From Lysobacter enzymogenes (GTDB lineage: Bacteria > Pseudomonadota > Gammaproteobacteria > Xanthomonadales > Xanthomonadaceae), in assembly GCF_023617245.1 (NCBI RefSeq), contig NZ_CP067396.1, positions 4,650,001 to 4,714,000 on the forward strand: a stretch of DNA of 64,000 bases, read 5' to 3'. Numbering within the stretch: the first letter of the stretch is position 1; every line of letters begins with the position of its first letter. The translations under genes were made by a program, and so were the position numbers. A model generated the notes under the pieces. The model made no database searches. It was given only the letters and a program-made list of their open reading frames with translations, and was not told the DNA's origin. Shown in pieces: positions 41,904-50,280 of the stretch.

Positions 41904-43288
41904 CCGCGCGCGTCCTTCGCCGCCTCGTCCGCGCCGCCGCGCTGGACCCAGCGCGCCAGGTTCCAGCCGACCACGCCGGCGCCCAGCGCGACCGCCGCGC
42001 TGATCCCGGCCAACCCGGCCACGCCGGCGCCGGCGCCGCGCAGGGCGACCATGGTGCTGGCGACCATCACGTCGCCGAACCGCCACACCGCGGTGTCGAC
42101 CGCGTTCTTGCCCTTGTAGCGCAGGGTGCGCGCGGCGCTGGCGAACAGGCTCTCGCGCGCCGGCCCGACCATGCCGTAGGACAGGCCGCGGCTGACCACC
42201 AGCGCCACCGCCACCGCCGGCAGCGGCCCGACCAAGCCGGCCATGCCCGACGGCAGCATCGCCACCAGCGCGCCGTAGCCGGGGAACAGTTCGGTCAGCG
42301 GCGCATAGGCGTTGCCGACCCACGCCGCCAGGCTCAACACCGCCACCGTCACCACCGACCACACCCCGATCACCGCCGCCGCGCCGCGCCGCGACAGCAG
42401 CCACGGCGTGATCAGCACCTGGGTGCTGAGCGCGATGATGTTGGTCATCAGGTCCAGGTCGGCGGCGAAACGGGTGCGCGAGACCGCGTCGGTGAACGTG
42501 GCCTTGGAGTAGTCCACGACCAACCCGTAGTTGACCGTGCCGATCCAGTCGCCCAGCAGCATCAGGATCGCCATCGAGCGCACGAACGGATTGGCGAAGA
42601 TCTGCTTGAGCCCGTCGAACATGCCGCCGCCGATCGCCGCCTCGTGCTGGCCCTCGAAGCGGCGGGTGCCGTGCACGCGCGACCACTGCCCCAGCGCCAG
42701 CACCAACACCAGCGCCAGCGCCAGCAGGCCGGCGGAGACCAGCAGCAGCGGCGCCACCCCGATCGTGCCGACCAGCTGCCGGGTCAGCGCCGGCCCGACC
42801 AGCGAGCCGACCGTGCCGCCGATGGCGATGATCGGGAACAGCCGCCGCGCCTGCCCCTCGCTCCAGATGTCGGTCATGAAGCTCCAGAACACCGACACCA
42901 CGAACAGGTTGAACACGCTGATCCAGACGAAGAACACCACCCCCAGCGCATGCGCGCTGAGCGGGCCGCCGTCGCCGAACAGCGGCGCGAAACCGATCAG
43001 GCAGGCGATGAAGAAACCGTACACCACCGGCACCACCACCCGGCGCGGATAGCGCGAGACCAGCGCCGAGAACGCCGGCGTCAGCGCCAGCGTGGCCAGG
43101 AACGAGGCGGCGTAGAACCACGGCAACTGGGTCGAGCCGACCGCGGCGCTGAGCTGGTCGCGCACCGGCCGGATCACGTAGTACGCGGTCAGCACGCAGA
43201 AGAAATAGGCCAGCGACAAGGCCACCGCGCGCCATTCCCCGGTGTGGACCCGTCCGCCGGACAGGGTGGCGCCTTGCACTGCCGACAT
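41900..43288 (-). CDS. Npt1/MFS-like transporter (copy 2)
   Basis: 462 residues from the ATG at 43288 (GGAG 7 bases upstream). It has about twelve helices and the same landmarks as copy 1: YFFCVLTAYYVIRPVRDQLSAAVG, FWSFMTDIWSEGQARRLFPIIAIGGTVGSLVGP and RYKGKNAVDTAVWRFGDV. It is the first gene of a five-gene minus-strand run that ends with the Tat-exported epimerase. Two paralogous carriers within one run suggest a transport function shared with the phosphoesterase. Confidence 0.86.
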   Translation of the reverse strand: MSAVQGATLSGGRVHTGEWRAVALSLAYFFCVLTAYYVIRPVRDQLSAAVGSTQLPWFYAASFLATLALTPAFSALVSRYPRRVVVPVVYGFFIACLIGFAPLFGDGGPLSAHALGVVFFVWISVFNLFVVSVFWSFMTDIWSEGQARRLFPIIAIGGTVGSLVGPALTRQLVGTIGVAPLLLVSAGLLALALVLVLALGQWSRVHGTRRFEGQHEAAIGGGMFDGLKQIFANPFVRSMAILMLLGDWIGTVNYGLVVDYSKATFTDAVSRTRFAADLDLMTNIIALSTQVLITPWLLSRRGAAAVIGVWSVVTVAVLSLAAWVGNAYAPLTELFPGYGALVAMLPSGMAGLVGPLPAVAVALVVSRGLSYGMVGPARESLFASAARTLRYKGKNAVDTAVWRFGDVMVASTMVALRGAGAGVAGLAGISAAVALGAGVVGWNLARWVQRGGADEAAKDARG

Positions 43289-43684
43289 CGCGTCGCTCCA
43301 TGAGTGGACCGGCGGCGGCGCGCCGCCGGTCCTGCAGATCGTGGTCGGCCGCGCGCCCTGGCGGGTTCGTCCCCGGGCCGTCGCGGCCGCCGCCGCCCCG
43401 CGCCGCCGTGGCGGCGACGCGATTGCCGGCACGGTAGCCCAAAGGCGTCGGCCGCCGCTACCACCGGGCGTGGCGTGTGGGTCGAGGCCTCACCTTCGCG
43501 CCGCAGGCCGCGTATCTCCCTGTAGCAGCGGCGCGAGCCGCGACCGCGACACCGCATATGCGACGCGACCTGCACCCCCGCAGTCGCGGCTCGCGCCGCT
43601 CCTGCGTGCCGGAAACGCGGCGCCGCCGCGCCAGGCCCCAATGTTGGGAGCATTTGCTCTAGCCCCGGCGCTTACGGTCGCCCG
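43289..43684. other. Divergent intergenic region with no gene
   Basis: This 396-base gap between the Npt-like and GMC genes contains a family B repeat (43521-43606) and otherwise GC-rich sequence. I find no convincing promoter by eye. Open frames on both strands here are extensions of the neighbours. Confidence 0.6.
43521..43606. repeat. Family B inverted-repeat element
   Basis: The left arm TGTAGCAGCGGCGCGAGCCG and the right arm (CGGCTCGCGCCGCTCCTGCG) are near reverse complements with a loop of about 35 bases containing CATATG. Confidence 0.85.
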
Positions 43685-45319
43685 ATGAGCGCCGCACGCC
43701 ACGCGGCGCCGCAGCGGGAACCGCCAGTGCCCACCGAGTTCGACTACATCATCATCGGCGCCGGCTCGGCCGGCTGCGTCCTCGCCAACCGCCTCAGCGA
43801 GGACCCCGACACCCGGGTGCTGTTGATCGAAGCCGGCCCGCGCGACTACCACCCCTTCATCCACATGCCCGGCGGCATCGCCAAGCTGGTCAACCAGAAG
43901 GGCGTGAACTGGGACTACGACACCGCGCCGGAGCCGCAGCTCGACGGCCGCACCCTGTGGTGGCCGCGCGGCAAGGTGCTCGGCGGCTCCAGTTCGATCA
44001 ACGCCATGTGCTACATCCGCGGCGTGCCCGGCGACTACGACGAATGGGCCGCGCTCGGCGCCGACGGCTGGGGCTGGAACGACGCGCTGCCCTATTTCAA
44101 GCGCAGCGAACGCAACAGCCGCGGCGACGACGCCTTGCACGGCAGCCTCGGCCCGCTGTACGTGTCGGATCTGCGCCACACCAACCCGTTGTCGTCGGTC
44201 TTCGTCGATGCCGCCGAGCAGGCCGGCTACGCCCGCAACCGCGACTTCAACGGCCCGCAACAACAAGGCTTCGGTTTCTACCAGGTGACCCAGAAGAACG
44301 GCGCGCGCTGCTCCAGCGCGGTGGCCTACCTGGACCCGGCGCGCGAGCGCCGCAACCTGCAGGTCGTCACCGGCGCGCTGGTCAACCGCATCACCTTCGA
44401 ACACGGCCGCACCACCGGCGTGGTCTACCGCCACGGCGGCAACGCGCTGCACCAGCGCGCGACCCGCGAAGTGCTGCTGTGCGGCGGCGCGATCAACTCG
44501 CCGCAACTGCTGATGCTGTCCGGCATCGGCCCGGCCGCGCAGTTGCGCAAGCACGGCATCGAGGTGCTGGCCGACGCCGCGCACGTGGGGCAGAACCTGC
44601 AGGACCATCTCGACATCTGCACCCTGCACCATTCCACCCAGCGCATCACCTACGACCGCGCCAGCGAGCTCAAGGTGATCTTCGATTACTTCATGCGCGG
44701 CCACAGCGGCATCGGCAGCAGCAACATGGCCGAAGCCGGCGGCTTCGTGCGCTCGCGGTACGCGAGCGACGAGCGCGCCGACATCCAGTTCCACTTCGTC
44801 CCGGCAATGCTCGACGACCACGGCCGCCACCGCCTGGCCGGCGACGGCTACACCGTGCATGCCTGCTTCCTGCGTCCGCGCAGCCGCGGCCATCTGGAAC
44901 TCGCCAGCGCCAGCGCCGGCGACAAGCCGCGCCTGCATCCGAACTATCTCGGCGATGCCGACGGCTTCGATCTGAAGATGACGATCGAATGCGCCAAGCT
45001 CTCGCGCGACCTGCTCCGGCAGAAAGCCTTCGACGCCTACCGCGGCGCGCCGATCTTCCCCGCCCGCGACGACCTCGACGACGCCGGCCTGGAAGCCTTC
45101 GTCCGGGCCAAGGCCGAGAGCATCTACCACCCGGTCGGCACCTGCCGCATGGGCCGCGACGAGGCCTCGGTGGTCGACCCGCAACTGCGCGTGCGCGGTG
45201 TCGAAGGGCTGCGGGTGATCGACGCGTCGGTGATGCCGACCCTGATCGGGGGCAACACCAACGCGCCGACGATGATGATCGCCGAGCGCGCGGCGGACCT
45301 CATCCGCGGGCGGGCTTGA
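43685..45319 (+). CDS. GMC-family flavin oxidoreductase (choline dehydrogenase-like)
   Basis: 544 residues. The FAD-binding motif is DYIIIGAGSAGCVLANRLSEDPDTRVLLIEAG. GMC signature 1 is GGSSSINAMCYIRGVPGDYDEW and signature 2 is GAINSPQLLMLSGIGP. The active-site His and Asn lie in IYHPVGTCRMG and GGNTNAPTMMIAERAAD. It oxidises an alcohol, but no betaine genes are adjacent, so choline as substrate is uncertain. The stop codon runs straight into a 7-mer tandem repeat. Confidence 0.93.
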   Translation: MSAARHAAPQREPPVPTEFDYIIIGAGSAGCVLANRLSEDPDTRVLLIEAGPRDYHPFIHMPGGIAKLVNQKGVNWDYDTAPEPQLDGRTLWWPRGKVLGGSSSINAMCYIRGVPGDYDEWAALGADGWGWNDALPYFKRSERNSRGDDALHGSLGPLYVSDLRHTNPLSSVFVDAAEQAGYARNRDFNGPQQQGFGFYQVTQKNGARCSSAVAYLDPARERRNLQVVTGALVNRITFEHGRTTGVVYRHGGNALHQRATREVLLCGGAINSPQLLMLSGIGPAAQLRKHGIEVLADAAHVGQNLQDHLDICTLHHSTQRITYDRASELKVIFDYFMRGHSGIGSSNMAEAGGFVRSRYASDERADIQFHFVPAMLDDHGRHRLAGDGYTVHACFLRPRSRGHLELASASAGDKPRLHPNYLGDADGFDLKMTIECAKLSRDLLRQKAFDAYRGAPIFPARDDLDDAGLEAFVRAKAESIYHPVGTCRMGRDEASVVDPQLRVRGVEGLRVIDASVMPTLIGGNTNAPTMMIAERAADLIRGRA

Positions 45320-45366
45320 ATCGGGAATCGGGAATCGGGAATCGGGAATCGGGAATCGGGAATCGG
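45318..45366. repeat. Seven tandem GAATCGG heptamers
   Basis: Seven perfect copies of the 7-mer begin at the stop codon of the GMC gene (TGA at 45317-45319). Copy-number change would not alter the protein, because the stop precedes the array. Confidence 0.95.
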
Positions 45367-45390
45367 TCCGAGGATGCCGGGCTCCGCTGT

Positions 45391-45477
45391 TGTGGGAGGG
45401 GCTTCAGCCCCGACGCTGTTCGCTCCGGTCGCGGCGATCTGGCCGAAAAGCATCGGCGCTGAAGCCCCTCCCACAAC
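45391..45477. repeat. Family A inverted repeat
   Basis: Both arms (TGTGGGAGGGGCTTCAGCCC and its complement) are present with some divergence in the loop. The rest of the 45320-45674 gap contains AT-rich sequence upstream of the next gene, with a GTTGCGCAAC palindrome (45611-45620) and TAGAAT (45637-45642) as a possible -10. Confidence 0.85.
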
Positions 45478-45674
45478 AGCCTCCACCCGCCCGGCCTCGC
45501 CGCGGCCCAGCCTCGCACTTTCTCACCACTGAAAAGCCACATCCCCAGACCGGGCCGCGGTTTGCAGAAAAACAATTAATCCCTGAAAAAACATCAACCT
45601 GAATACGGTTGTTGCGCAACTCCCTGAGATCGGAGCTAGAATCGGGACACCCCGGTCTTTGCAGGCGCTGAGCG

Positions 45675-47099
45675 ATGAAACGCGATCTTTCCCGACGCTC
45701 ACTCAACCCGTGGCGCCTGGGCGCCCTCGCCGGCCTGTTGACCCTGACCCTCGGCTCGACCGCGCAGACCTCGCTGCGCTGGCAGCCCGCCAATCCTTCC
45801 CTGCCCACGCCGGTCTCCACCGATGCGGTCGCGCGCGGCCAGGGCGTCGACGGCACCGCGCCGCAGGGACTGGGCATCGGCGCGCCGGCCAATACCAACC
45901 TGCGCGTGCAACCGCTGGCCGCCGGCTTCGACGTGCAGCAGTTCGAAGCCATGGCCCAGGCCATGGTCGCCGACCAGCGCATCCCGGGCATGGCCATGGC
46001 CATCGTCCACAACGGCCAGATCCTCAGCGCGCGCGGCTACGGCATCACCGACGTGCGCAACGCCGAGGCGATCGACGCCCACACCGTGTTCCGCCTGGCC
46101 TCGCTGTCCAAGAGCTTCGCCGGCACCCTGACCGGTTTGCTGGTCAACGACGGCACCCTGCGCTGGGACAGCAAGGTCGTCGACTACATGCCCGGCTTCC
46201 AGATGGTCGACGCCAACGCCGCGCGCACGGTCACCGTCGCCGACGTGCTCAGCCACCGCGTCGGCCTGAGCCACAACACCTACGACCGCGACCTGGAGAA
46301 CTACGCCGACTACCGCGTGCTCACCCAGAAGCTCGCCTACGCGCCGATGACCTGCCAGCCGGGCACCTGCTACGGCTACCAGAACATCGCCTTCAGCCTG
46401 ATCGGCGACGTGGTCTTCGCCGCCACCGGCGACTTCTACAGCCAGGAAGTGCAGCGCCGCCTGTTCAAGCCGCTCGGCATGAACGACGCCAGCCTCGGCC
46501 TGGAAGGCATCACCGCCAGCGCGCGCTGGGCCAAGCCGCACGTGCGCGCGCGCGGCGGCTGGGCCTCGGTGACGCCGAAGCCGACCTACTACCAGTTGCC
46601 GCCGGCCGCCGGCGTCAACGCCAGCGCCAGCGACATGGCGCAGTGGCTGATCGCCCAGACCGGCCACCGCCCCGACGTGCTGCCGCTGCCGCTGCTGGCC
46701 ACCTTGCACCAGCCGCTGGTCGACACGCCCAGCGAGATCCGCGGCTCCAGCTGGCGCCGCCAGCGCATCGGTTCGGCCGGCTACGCGCTGGGCTGGCGGG
46801 TGTTCGACTACGCCGGCCACCGCGTGGTGTTCCATGCCGGCGCGGTGCAGGGCTATCGCGGCATGGTCGCGATGGTCCCCGAGCGCGACCTCGGCATCGC
46901 GGTGCTGTGGAACAGCGAGAGCGGCCTGCCGACCGGCATGCTGCCGACCATCCTCGACCGCGCCATCGGCATGCCGGTGCAGCGCTGGCTCGACGTCGAC
47001 GGCTTCGACGACCCGGGCCTGTACGCGTCCGAGGGCGTCGGCCCGGCGCGCGACGTCAACGGCAGCAACGCGCAGAAGTCGACCGCGGCGCCGCGGTAA
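45675..47099 (+). CDS. Exported serine hydrolase of the beta-lactamase/class C fold
   Basis: 474 residues with a probable signal peptide (LGALAGLLTLTLGSTAQTS). The serine-hydrolase motifs are present: SLSK (SxxK) in FRLASLSKSFAGTL, a YQN (YxN) in YGYQNIAFSLIGD and HAG in FHAGAVQGYRG. This places it in the beta-lactamase-related/EstB family; it may cleave an ester, peptide or cell-wall stem peptide. The C-terminus is disordered. It has its own AT-rich upstream region and a terminator after the stop. Confidence 0.9.
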   Translation: MKRDLSRRSLNPWRLGALAGLLTLTLGSTAQTSLRWQPANPSLPTPVSTDAVARGQGVDGTAPQGLGIGAPANTNLRVQPLAAGFDVQQFEAMAQAMVADQRIPGMAMAIVHNGQILSARGYGITDVRNAEAIDAHTVFRLASLSKSFAGTLTGLLVNDGTLRWDSKVVDYMPGFQMVDANAARTVTVADVLSHRVGLSHNTYDRDLENYADYRVLTQKLAYAPMTCQPGTCYGYQNIAFSLIGDVVFAATGDFYSQEVQRRLFKPLGMNDASLGLEGITASARWAKPHVRARGGWASVTPKPTYYQLPPAAGVNASASDMAQWLIAQTGHRPDVLPLPLLATLHQPLVDTPSEIRGSSWRRQRIGSAGYALGWRVFDYAGHRVVFHAGAVQGYRGMVAMVPERDLGIAVLWNSESGLPTGMLPTILDRAIGMPVQRWLDVDGFDDPGLYASEGVGPARDVNGSNAQKSTAAPR

Positions 47100-47123
47100 A
47101 CGCTCGCGCGCGGCACGAATCGA

Positions 47124-47147
47124 AAGGCCCGCTTCGGCGGGCCTTTT
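47124..47147 (+). terminator. Intrinsic terminator after the serine hydrolase
   Basis: The stem AAAGGCCCGC/GCGGGCCTTT, with a short TTCG loop and a following T run, lies 25 bases after the stop. Confidence 0.88.
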
Positions 47148-47177
47148 CGTTGGCGGCCACCCCATAGCGGTGCTGTC

Positions 47178-47261
47178 GTGGGAGGGACTTCAGTCCCGAC
47201 GCTTTTCTTTCGGATCGCGGCGATCGGAGCCGAAAACGTCGGGACTGAAGTCCCTCCCACA
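47178..47261. repeat. Family A inverted repeat
   Basis: A variant with GGGACTTCAGTCCC in both arms, located between the two convergent genes. Confidence 0.88.
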
Positions 47262-47303
47262 AGAGCGGATGCCGAACCGGAGCTCTGGGCGCAGCTCGCA
47301 CCC

Positions 47304-47834
47304 TCAGCGCGGATCGTTCTCCAGCACCTGCTTGAGCCGCGCCAGCCCCTGCTCGTAGTCCTTGCCGACCATCTTTTCCATCAGCAGCCCGAACCAGCGC
47401 GCGATCGGGTTGTAACCATGGTCGCTGTCCAGCGCCCAAGTCACCCGGGTGCCGTCGCCCTCGGCCGCGAGCGCGTAGCTGGCGGTCGCCCGGCTGCCGT
47501 CGAACTCCAGCGCCAAGACGATCTTCTGCGGCGCCGACGCCTCGATTTGCTGGCTGCCGCGCCCGACCGTCTCGCCGTCCCAGGCCATGCGCGCGCCGAC
47601 GCCGGATTCCGGCCCGGAGTAACTGTATTTCGCCTCCGGCTCCATCGCGTACCACGGCGACCACTCGTTGAAGCGCTTGAACGAATCGATCATGGCGTAC
47701 ACCTGCGCCGGCGGCCGGTCGATCGAAATCGAGCGCTCGACATGGGTCGTCGACGGCAACAGCAGTCCGCCGCCGACGCAGACCAGCGCCAGCAACAGAA
47801 TCAGATAGAGCAGGCCCTTGAGCAGTGCTTTCAC
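47304..47834 (-). CDS. SRPBCC/polyketide cyclase-like membrane-anchored protein
   Basis: 176 residues from the GTG at 47834, which has AAGGGGA 8 bases upstream. One N-terminal helix (LLKGLLYLILLLALVCVGGGLLL) is followed by an SRPBCC fold (HVERSISIDRPPAQVYAMIDSFKRFNEWSPWYAMEP) with repeated beta strands. This family binds hydrophobic ligands; its role here is unknown. The frame is open further upstream, but that stretch is Arg-rich and lacks the fold. Confidence 0.86.
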   Translation of the reverse strand: MKALLKGLLYLILLLALVCVGGGLLLPSTTHVERSISIDRPPAQVYAMIDSFKRFNEWSPWYAMEPEAKYSYSGPESGVGARMAWDGETVGRGSQQIEASAPQKIVLALEFDGSRATASYALAAEGDGTRVTWALDSDHGYNPIARWFGLLMEKMVGKDYEQGLARLKQVLENDPR

Positions 47835-48068
47835 GACGCGGTCCCCTTCCGGTGGCGTTGCGCCGATGCTAGCGCCGTCGCGCGGGAAGCGAGGTGAGCG
47901 GCGCGGTTCGCCGACGGAAGGCGGAAGGCGGCGCGGGCGGATGCAGCGGCGGCGCGACGTGCGGTGCGCGATGGCGCGACGGGCAAGCGCCGCGGGACGG
48001 CCCGGGCCGCGCATCGGCCGAAGGCGAGGACGCTCGCGGCCGGCCGGCGCGCTTTCCGCCGGCCCAAA

Positions 48069-48108
48069 TAAAAAACTCTCCCCCCGCCTGGGCTGCGGGG
48101 AGAGAGTC
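48069..48108 (-). terminator. Intrinsic terminator of the histone H1-like gene
   Basis: On the minus strand, ACTCTCTCCCCGC pairs with GCGGGGGGAGAGT across a short loop and is followed by TTTTTTATTT, about 30 bases after the gene stop. Confidence 0.92.
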
Positions 48109-48135
48109 GGGTTACGGCTTAATCGGGGCGCTGAT

Positions 48136-48558
48136 TCAGATCAGCGGCGCCGGGGTCGCCGGCATGGCGGCGGCCTTCGGCTTGCGGGCGCGCTTGGCGG
48201 CCTTCTTCGGGGCCTTCTTCGCGGCCTTCTTGGCGGTCTTCTTGACAGCCTTCTTCGCGGTCTTCTTGGTGGCCTTCTTCGCCGCCTTCTTGGCGGTCTT
48301 CTTCACGGCCTTCTTGGCGGTCTTCTTGGTCGCCTTCTTCGCCGCCTTCTTGGCGGTCTTCTTCACGGCCTTCTTGGCGGTCTTCTTGGCGGCCTTCTTG
48401 GCGGTCTTGCGGACGGCCTTCTTGGCGACCTTCTTCACGGCCTTCTTGGCGGTCTTCTTGGTGGCCTTCTTGGCGACCTTCTTAGCGCCGGCCTTCTTGG
48501 CGACCTTCTTCGTCGCTTTCTTGGCGGCGGACTTCTTAGCGGCTTTCTTAACGGCCAT
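48136..48558 (-). CDS. Histone H1-like Lys/Ala-rich DNA-binding protein
   Basis: 140 residues, nearly all Lys and Ala in tandem motifs such as KKTAKKAVKKTAKKAAKKA, then an APKKAAKRARKPKAAAMPATPAPLI tail. It belongs to the bacterial histone H1-like (HctB-like) group that compacts DNA and binds nucleic acid by charge. The ATG at 48558 follows AGGAG by 7 bases. The repeat region is DNA-repetitive, so the number of KKxAKK units may vary between strains. The long leader upstream contains terminator-like hairpins. Confidence 0.93.
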   Translation of the reverse strand: MAVKKAAKKSAAKKATKKVAKKAGAKKVAKKATKKTAKKAVKKVAKKAVRKTAKKAAKKTAKKAVKKTAKKAAKKATKKTAKKAVKKTAKKAAKKATKKTAKKAVKKTAKKAAKKAPKKAAKRARKPKAAAMPATPAPLI

Positions 48559-48616
48559 GGGATGGCTCCTCGTCAGTGGTCGATCAGGGATGATCAGGGG
48601 TGTAGCGGTAAGCCCA

Positions 48617-48665
48617 GTTATAAAGACTCTGTGGTGGCAGAGCCGCGGGAGTCGGACCCGCGTGC
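48617..48665 (-). promoter_or_regulatory. Two adjacent hairpins in the H1-like leader, second one terminator-like
   Basis: On the minus strand CGCGGG-TCCGACT-CCCGCG forms a hairpin that looks like a tRNA T-arm. It is followed by GGCTCTG-CCACCA-CAGAGTC, a 7-bp stem with one G-U pair, then TTTATAAC. The hairpins end about 60 bases before the histone-like ATG. They could form an attenuator or be a remnant of a tRNA/tmRNA 3' end (see findings). Confidence 0.45.
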
Positions 48666-48796
48666 AACCGCCGGCGCGCGAGGCGCGTCGGAACGGATCG
48701 GGGATCGCGTCCGGCCGTGGCGGCGGCAGGACCGATGGCTGGCCCGCCCGGGTGGCGAGCCGGGGCGGAAGCGGCCGCGCAACCGCGCGACCAAAC

Positions 48797-48828
48797 AAAA
48801 ACCCGGGCCGCCGAACGCGTACCGGGTG
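48797..48828 (-). terminator. Intrinsic terminator in the H1-like leader region
   Basis: The stem ACCCGG/CCGGGT with a 15-base loop is followed by TTTTGTTT on the minus strand. It lies 238 bases before the histone-like ATG and would end a transcript from the promoter at 49018-49046. Confidence 0.55.
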
Positions 48829-49011
48829 CTTTGCGAGACGCCAGCGATGTCATCGGGACTTTGGATGTCATCGGCGAAGAGAGCGGGGCCAACATTTCTG
48901 CAGAGGAAGCGAATCCTGCGTCCACCGTTTTGACTGTCCGGGCGGAGGTTCGATTTGTGCTGCGTGTTGTCGCGCTGGCTGTTCTCACTCTCGTGGCAGT
49001 GAACGTCTGCT
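48797..49011 (-). ncRNA. Candidate small RNA or leader transcript upstream of the H1-like gene
   Basis: A TTGACA/TAGGTT promoter and an intrinsic terminator bracket about 215 bases that encode no recognisable protein. The segment is lower in GC than its surroundings. It contains two copies of CGATGACATC (near 48840-48875) and a CACT/AGTG hairpin close to the 5' end. It did not match what I know of 6S RNA, tmRNA or RNase P. The boundaries are inferred only from the promoter and terminator. Confidence 0.35.
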
Positions 49012-49017
49012 GGGCGA

Positions 49018-49046
49018 AACCTAATCACGCTTTTTGCAACTGTCAA
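49018..49046 (-). promoter_or_regulatory. Sigma-70 promoter pointing at the H1-like gene
   Basis: A perfect TTGACA (49046-49041), a 17-base spacer and TAGGTT (49023-49018) lie in an AT-richer pocket. The nearest gene in that direction is the histone-like gene 460 bases away. Confidence 0.55.
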
Positions 49047-49074
49047 CAACCCCGGCGGATTTTTCTTCGCCGGC

Positions 49075-50170
49075 CCGACCGGCCCGGCGCGGACGGCGCG
49101 CGCGCGCGCATCGCGCGGCAACGCGCGCGCGCATCGAAGGCTACGCGAAAGAATTTCGACTACTACGCTGAAACCCAAGCGTGGCGCGGGTTTCCGCGTT
49201 GTCGCGTTTTTTCTTTTCGCGCATCGCGCGATGCGCGCGCGCGTTCGCCGACGCGCGCGAAGCGTTCGCGGCGACCTGTACCGGCAAGAAAAATTCCCTT
49301 CCGCCGACGCCGCCGATTTGGCGTCGCACAAGCCCGAATGCGCGAAAGTGCGCGAACTTTTTTTCCCCGCGACCGGCGTCGGGAAGGTCGGCGGCGACGA
49401 CCGCCGCGTCCGCGACCGGCACGCGCGAACGCGCCGGTGCGGACGCGCGACGCGCGGGCGTCGGCGGCAACGACGCGCCGCCATCGCCGCGTCGCCGCCG
49501 CGGTTCGCCGACGCGAGCGCAGCGCGCGGCGCGCGCGCCGGTCGCGCGCGAACGCCACGGCGGCGTTGCCGCGAGCGCAGCGGCGGCGACGCGGCGATCC
49601 GTTCGAAACGCTACGCGAAAGTGGAGCGCGCGCGGCCGGACATGCGTTGCGTCGTCCGATCCGGCGGCCAGCATCGGCGCTGCCGGCGGCGGCGACGCAC
49701 GAGCGCGCTCCCGCCTCGGCACCCGCACCAGCGCTGCCGGCGCGCTGCATCGCGACCGCGGCGCACGACCGTCGCGCCGACCGCGACGGCACGCGACCGC
49801 GAGCGCGGTCGCGTGGATTTTCCCGAGCGAAAACGATGCATGCGCGTGGCGGCGCCGATGACGCCGGCGCCATCCTCGCTCGTGGCGCGGCGGCATCGCC
49901 GCTACCGCAGACGCCGCCAGCGCCGCCTGGCAACACCCGCGCGACGCGCGCACCCACGCTGCTCGCTGGCATCGAAGCATCGTCGTCGAGCGGGGAGCGA
50001 CCGGCGGCGACGGCGACGCGGCGCGCGCGATCGCGTTATGCCGGCGTCAACGACGCGCCCGCGAATGCCACCTCGTATTCGCATTCGAATGCTGAGCGGC
50101 GGCACGCGCGGTGAGTATCCGGCCATCGCCGGCGCGACGACGCGGCGGATCGAAGCGCGTCGGAGCTGAA
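49075..50170. other. About 1.1 kb CGCG-rich block without a convincing gene
   Basis: The sequence is crowded with CGCG and GCGCGC runs and CGACG steps, broken by A/T runs such as TTTTTTCTTTTCGCG. Long open frames exist on both strands at once, but each gives Arg/Ala/Pro-rich translations without domains, signal peptides or normal codon pattern. They look like a by-product of base composition. No repeats of a regular period were seen. Confidence 0.6.
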
Positions 50171-50280
50171 GCCGCTCCCGCCGACGAACACCGCCGTCGT
50201 GGGAGGGTTTGGGCCACGATGGCTTCGGCCGAGCAAGCTCGCGAGGAAGGTTCCGCCGTGGCGGATAGAAAAGCGTCGGG

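Noticed and set aside
48624..48700. Possible complete tRNA or tmRNA gene
   Set aside because: A T-arm-like hairpin and CCACCA are present, but there is no matching 5' acceptor strand, no anticodon arm and no tag reading frame.
48717..49080. Plus-strand protein with a hydrophobic segment
   Set aside because: One membrane-like stretch occurs by chance; no start signal, no family, and the frame continues into the CGCG-rich block.
49141..50169. Overlapping frames of 200-310 codons on both strands
   Set aside because: Translations are Arg/Ala/Pro-rich without domains, several frames are open at once, and codon pattern differs from real neighbours.
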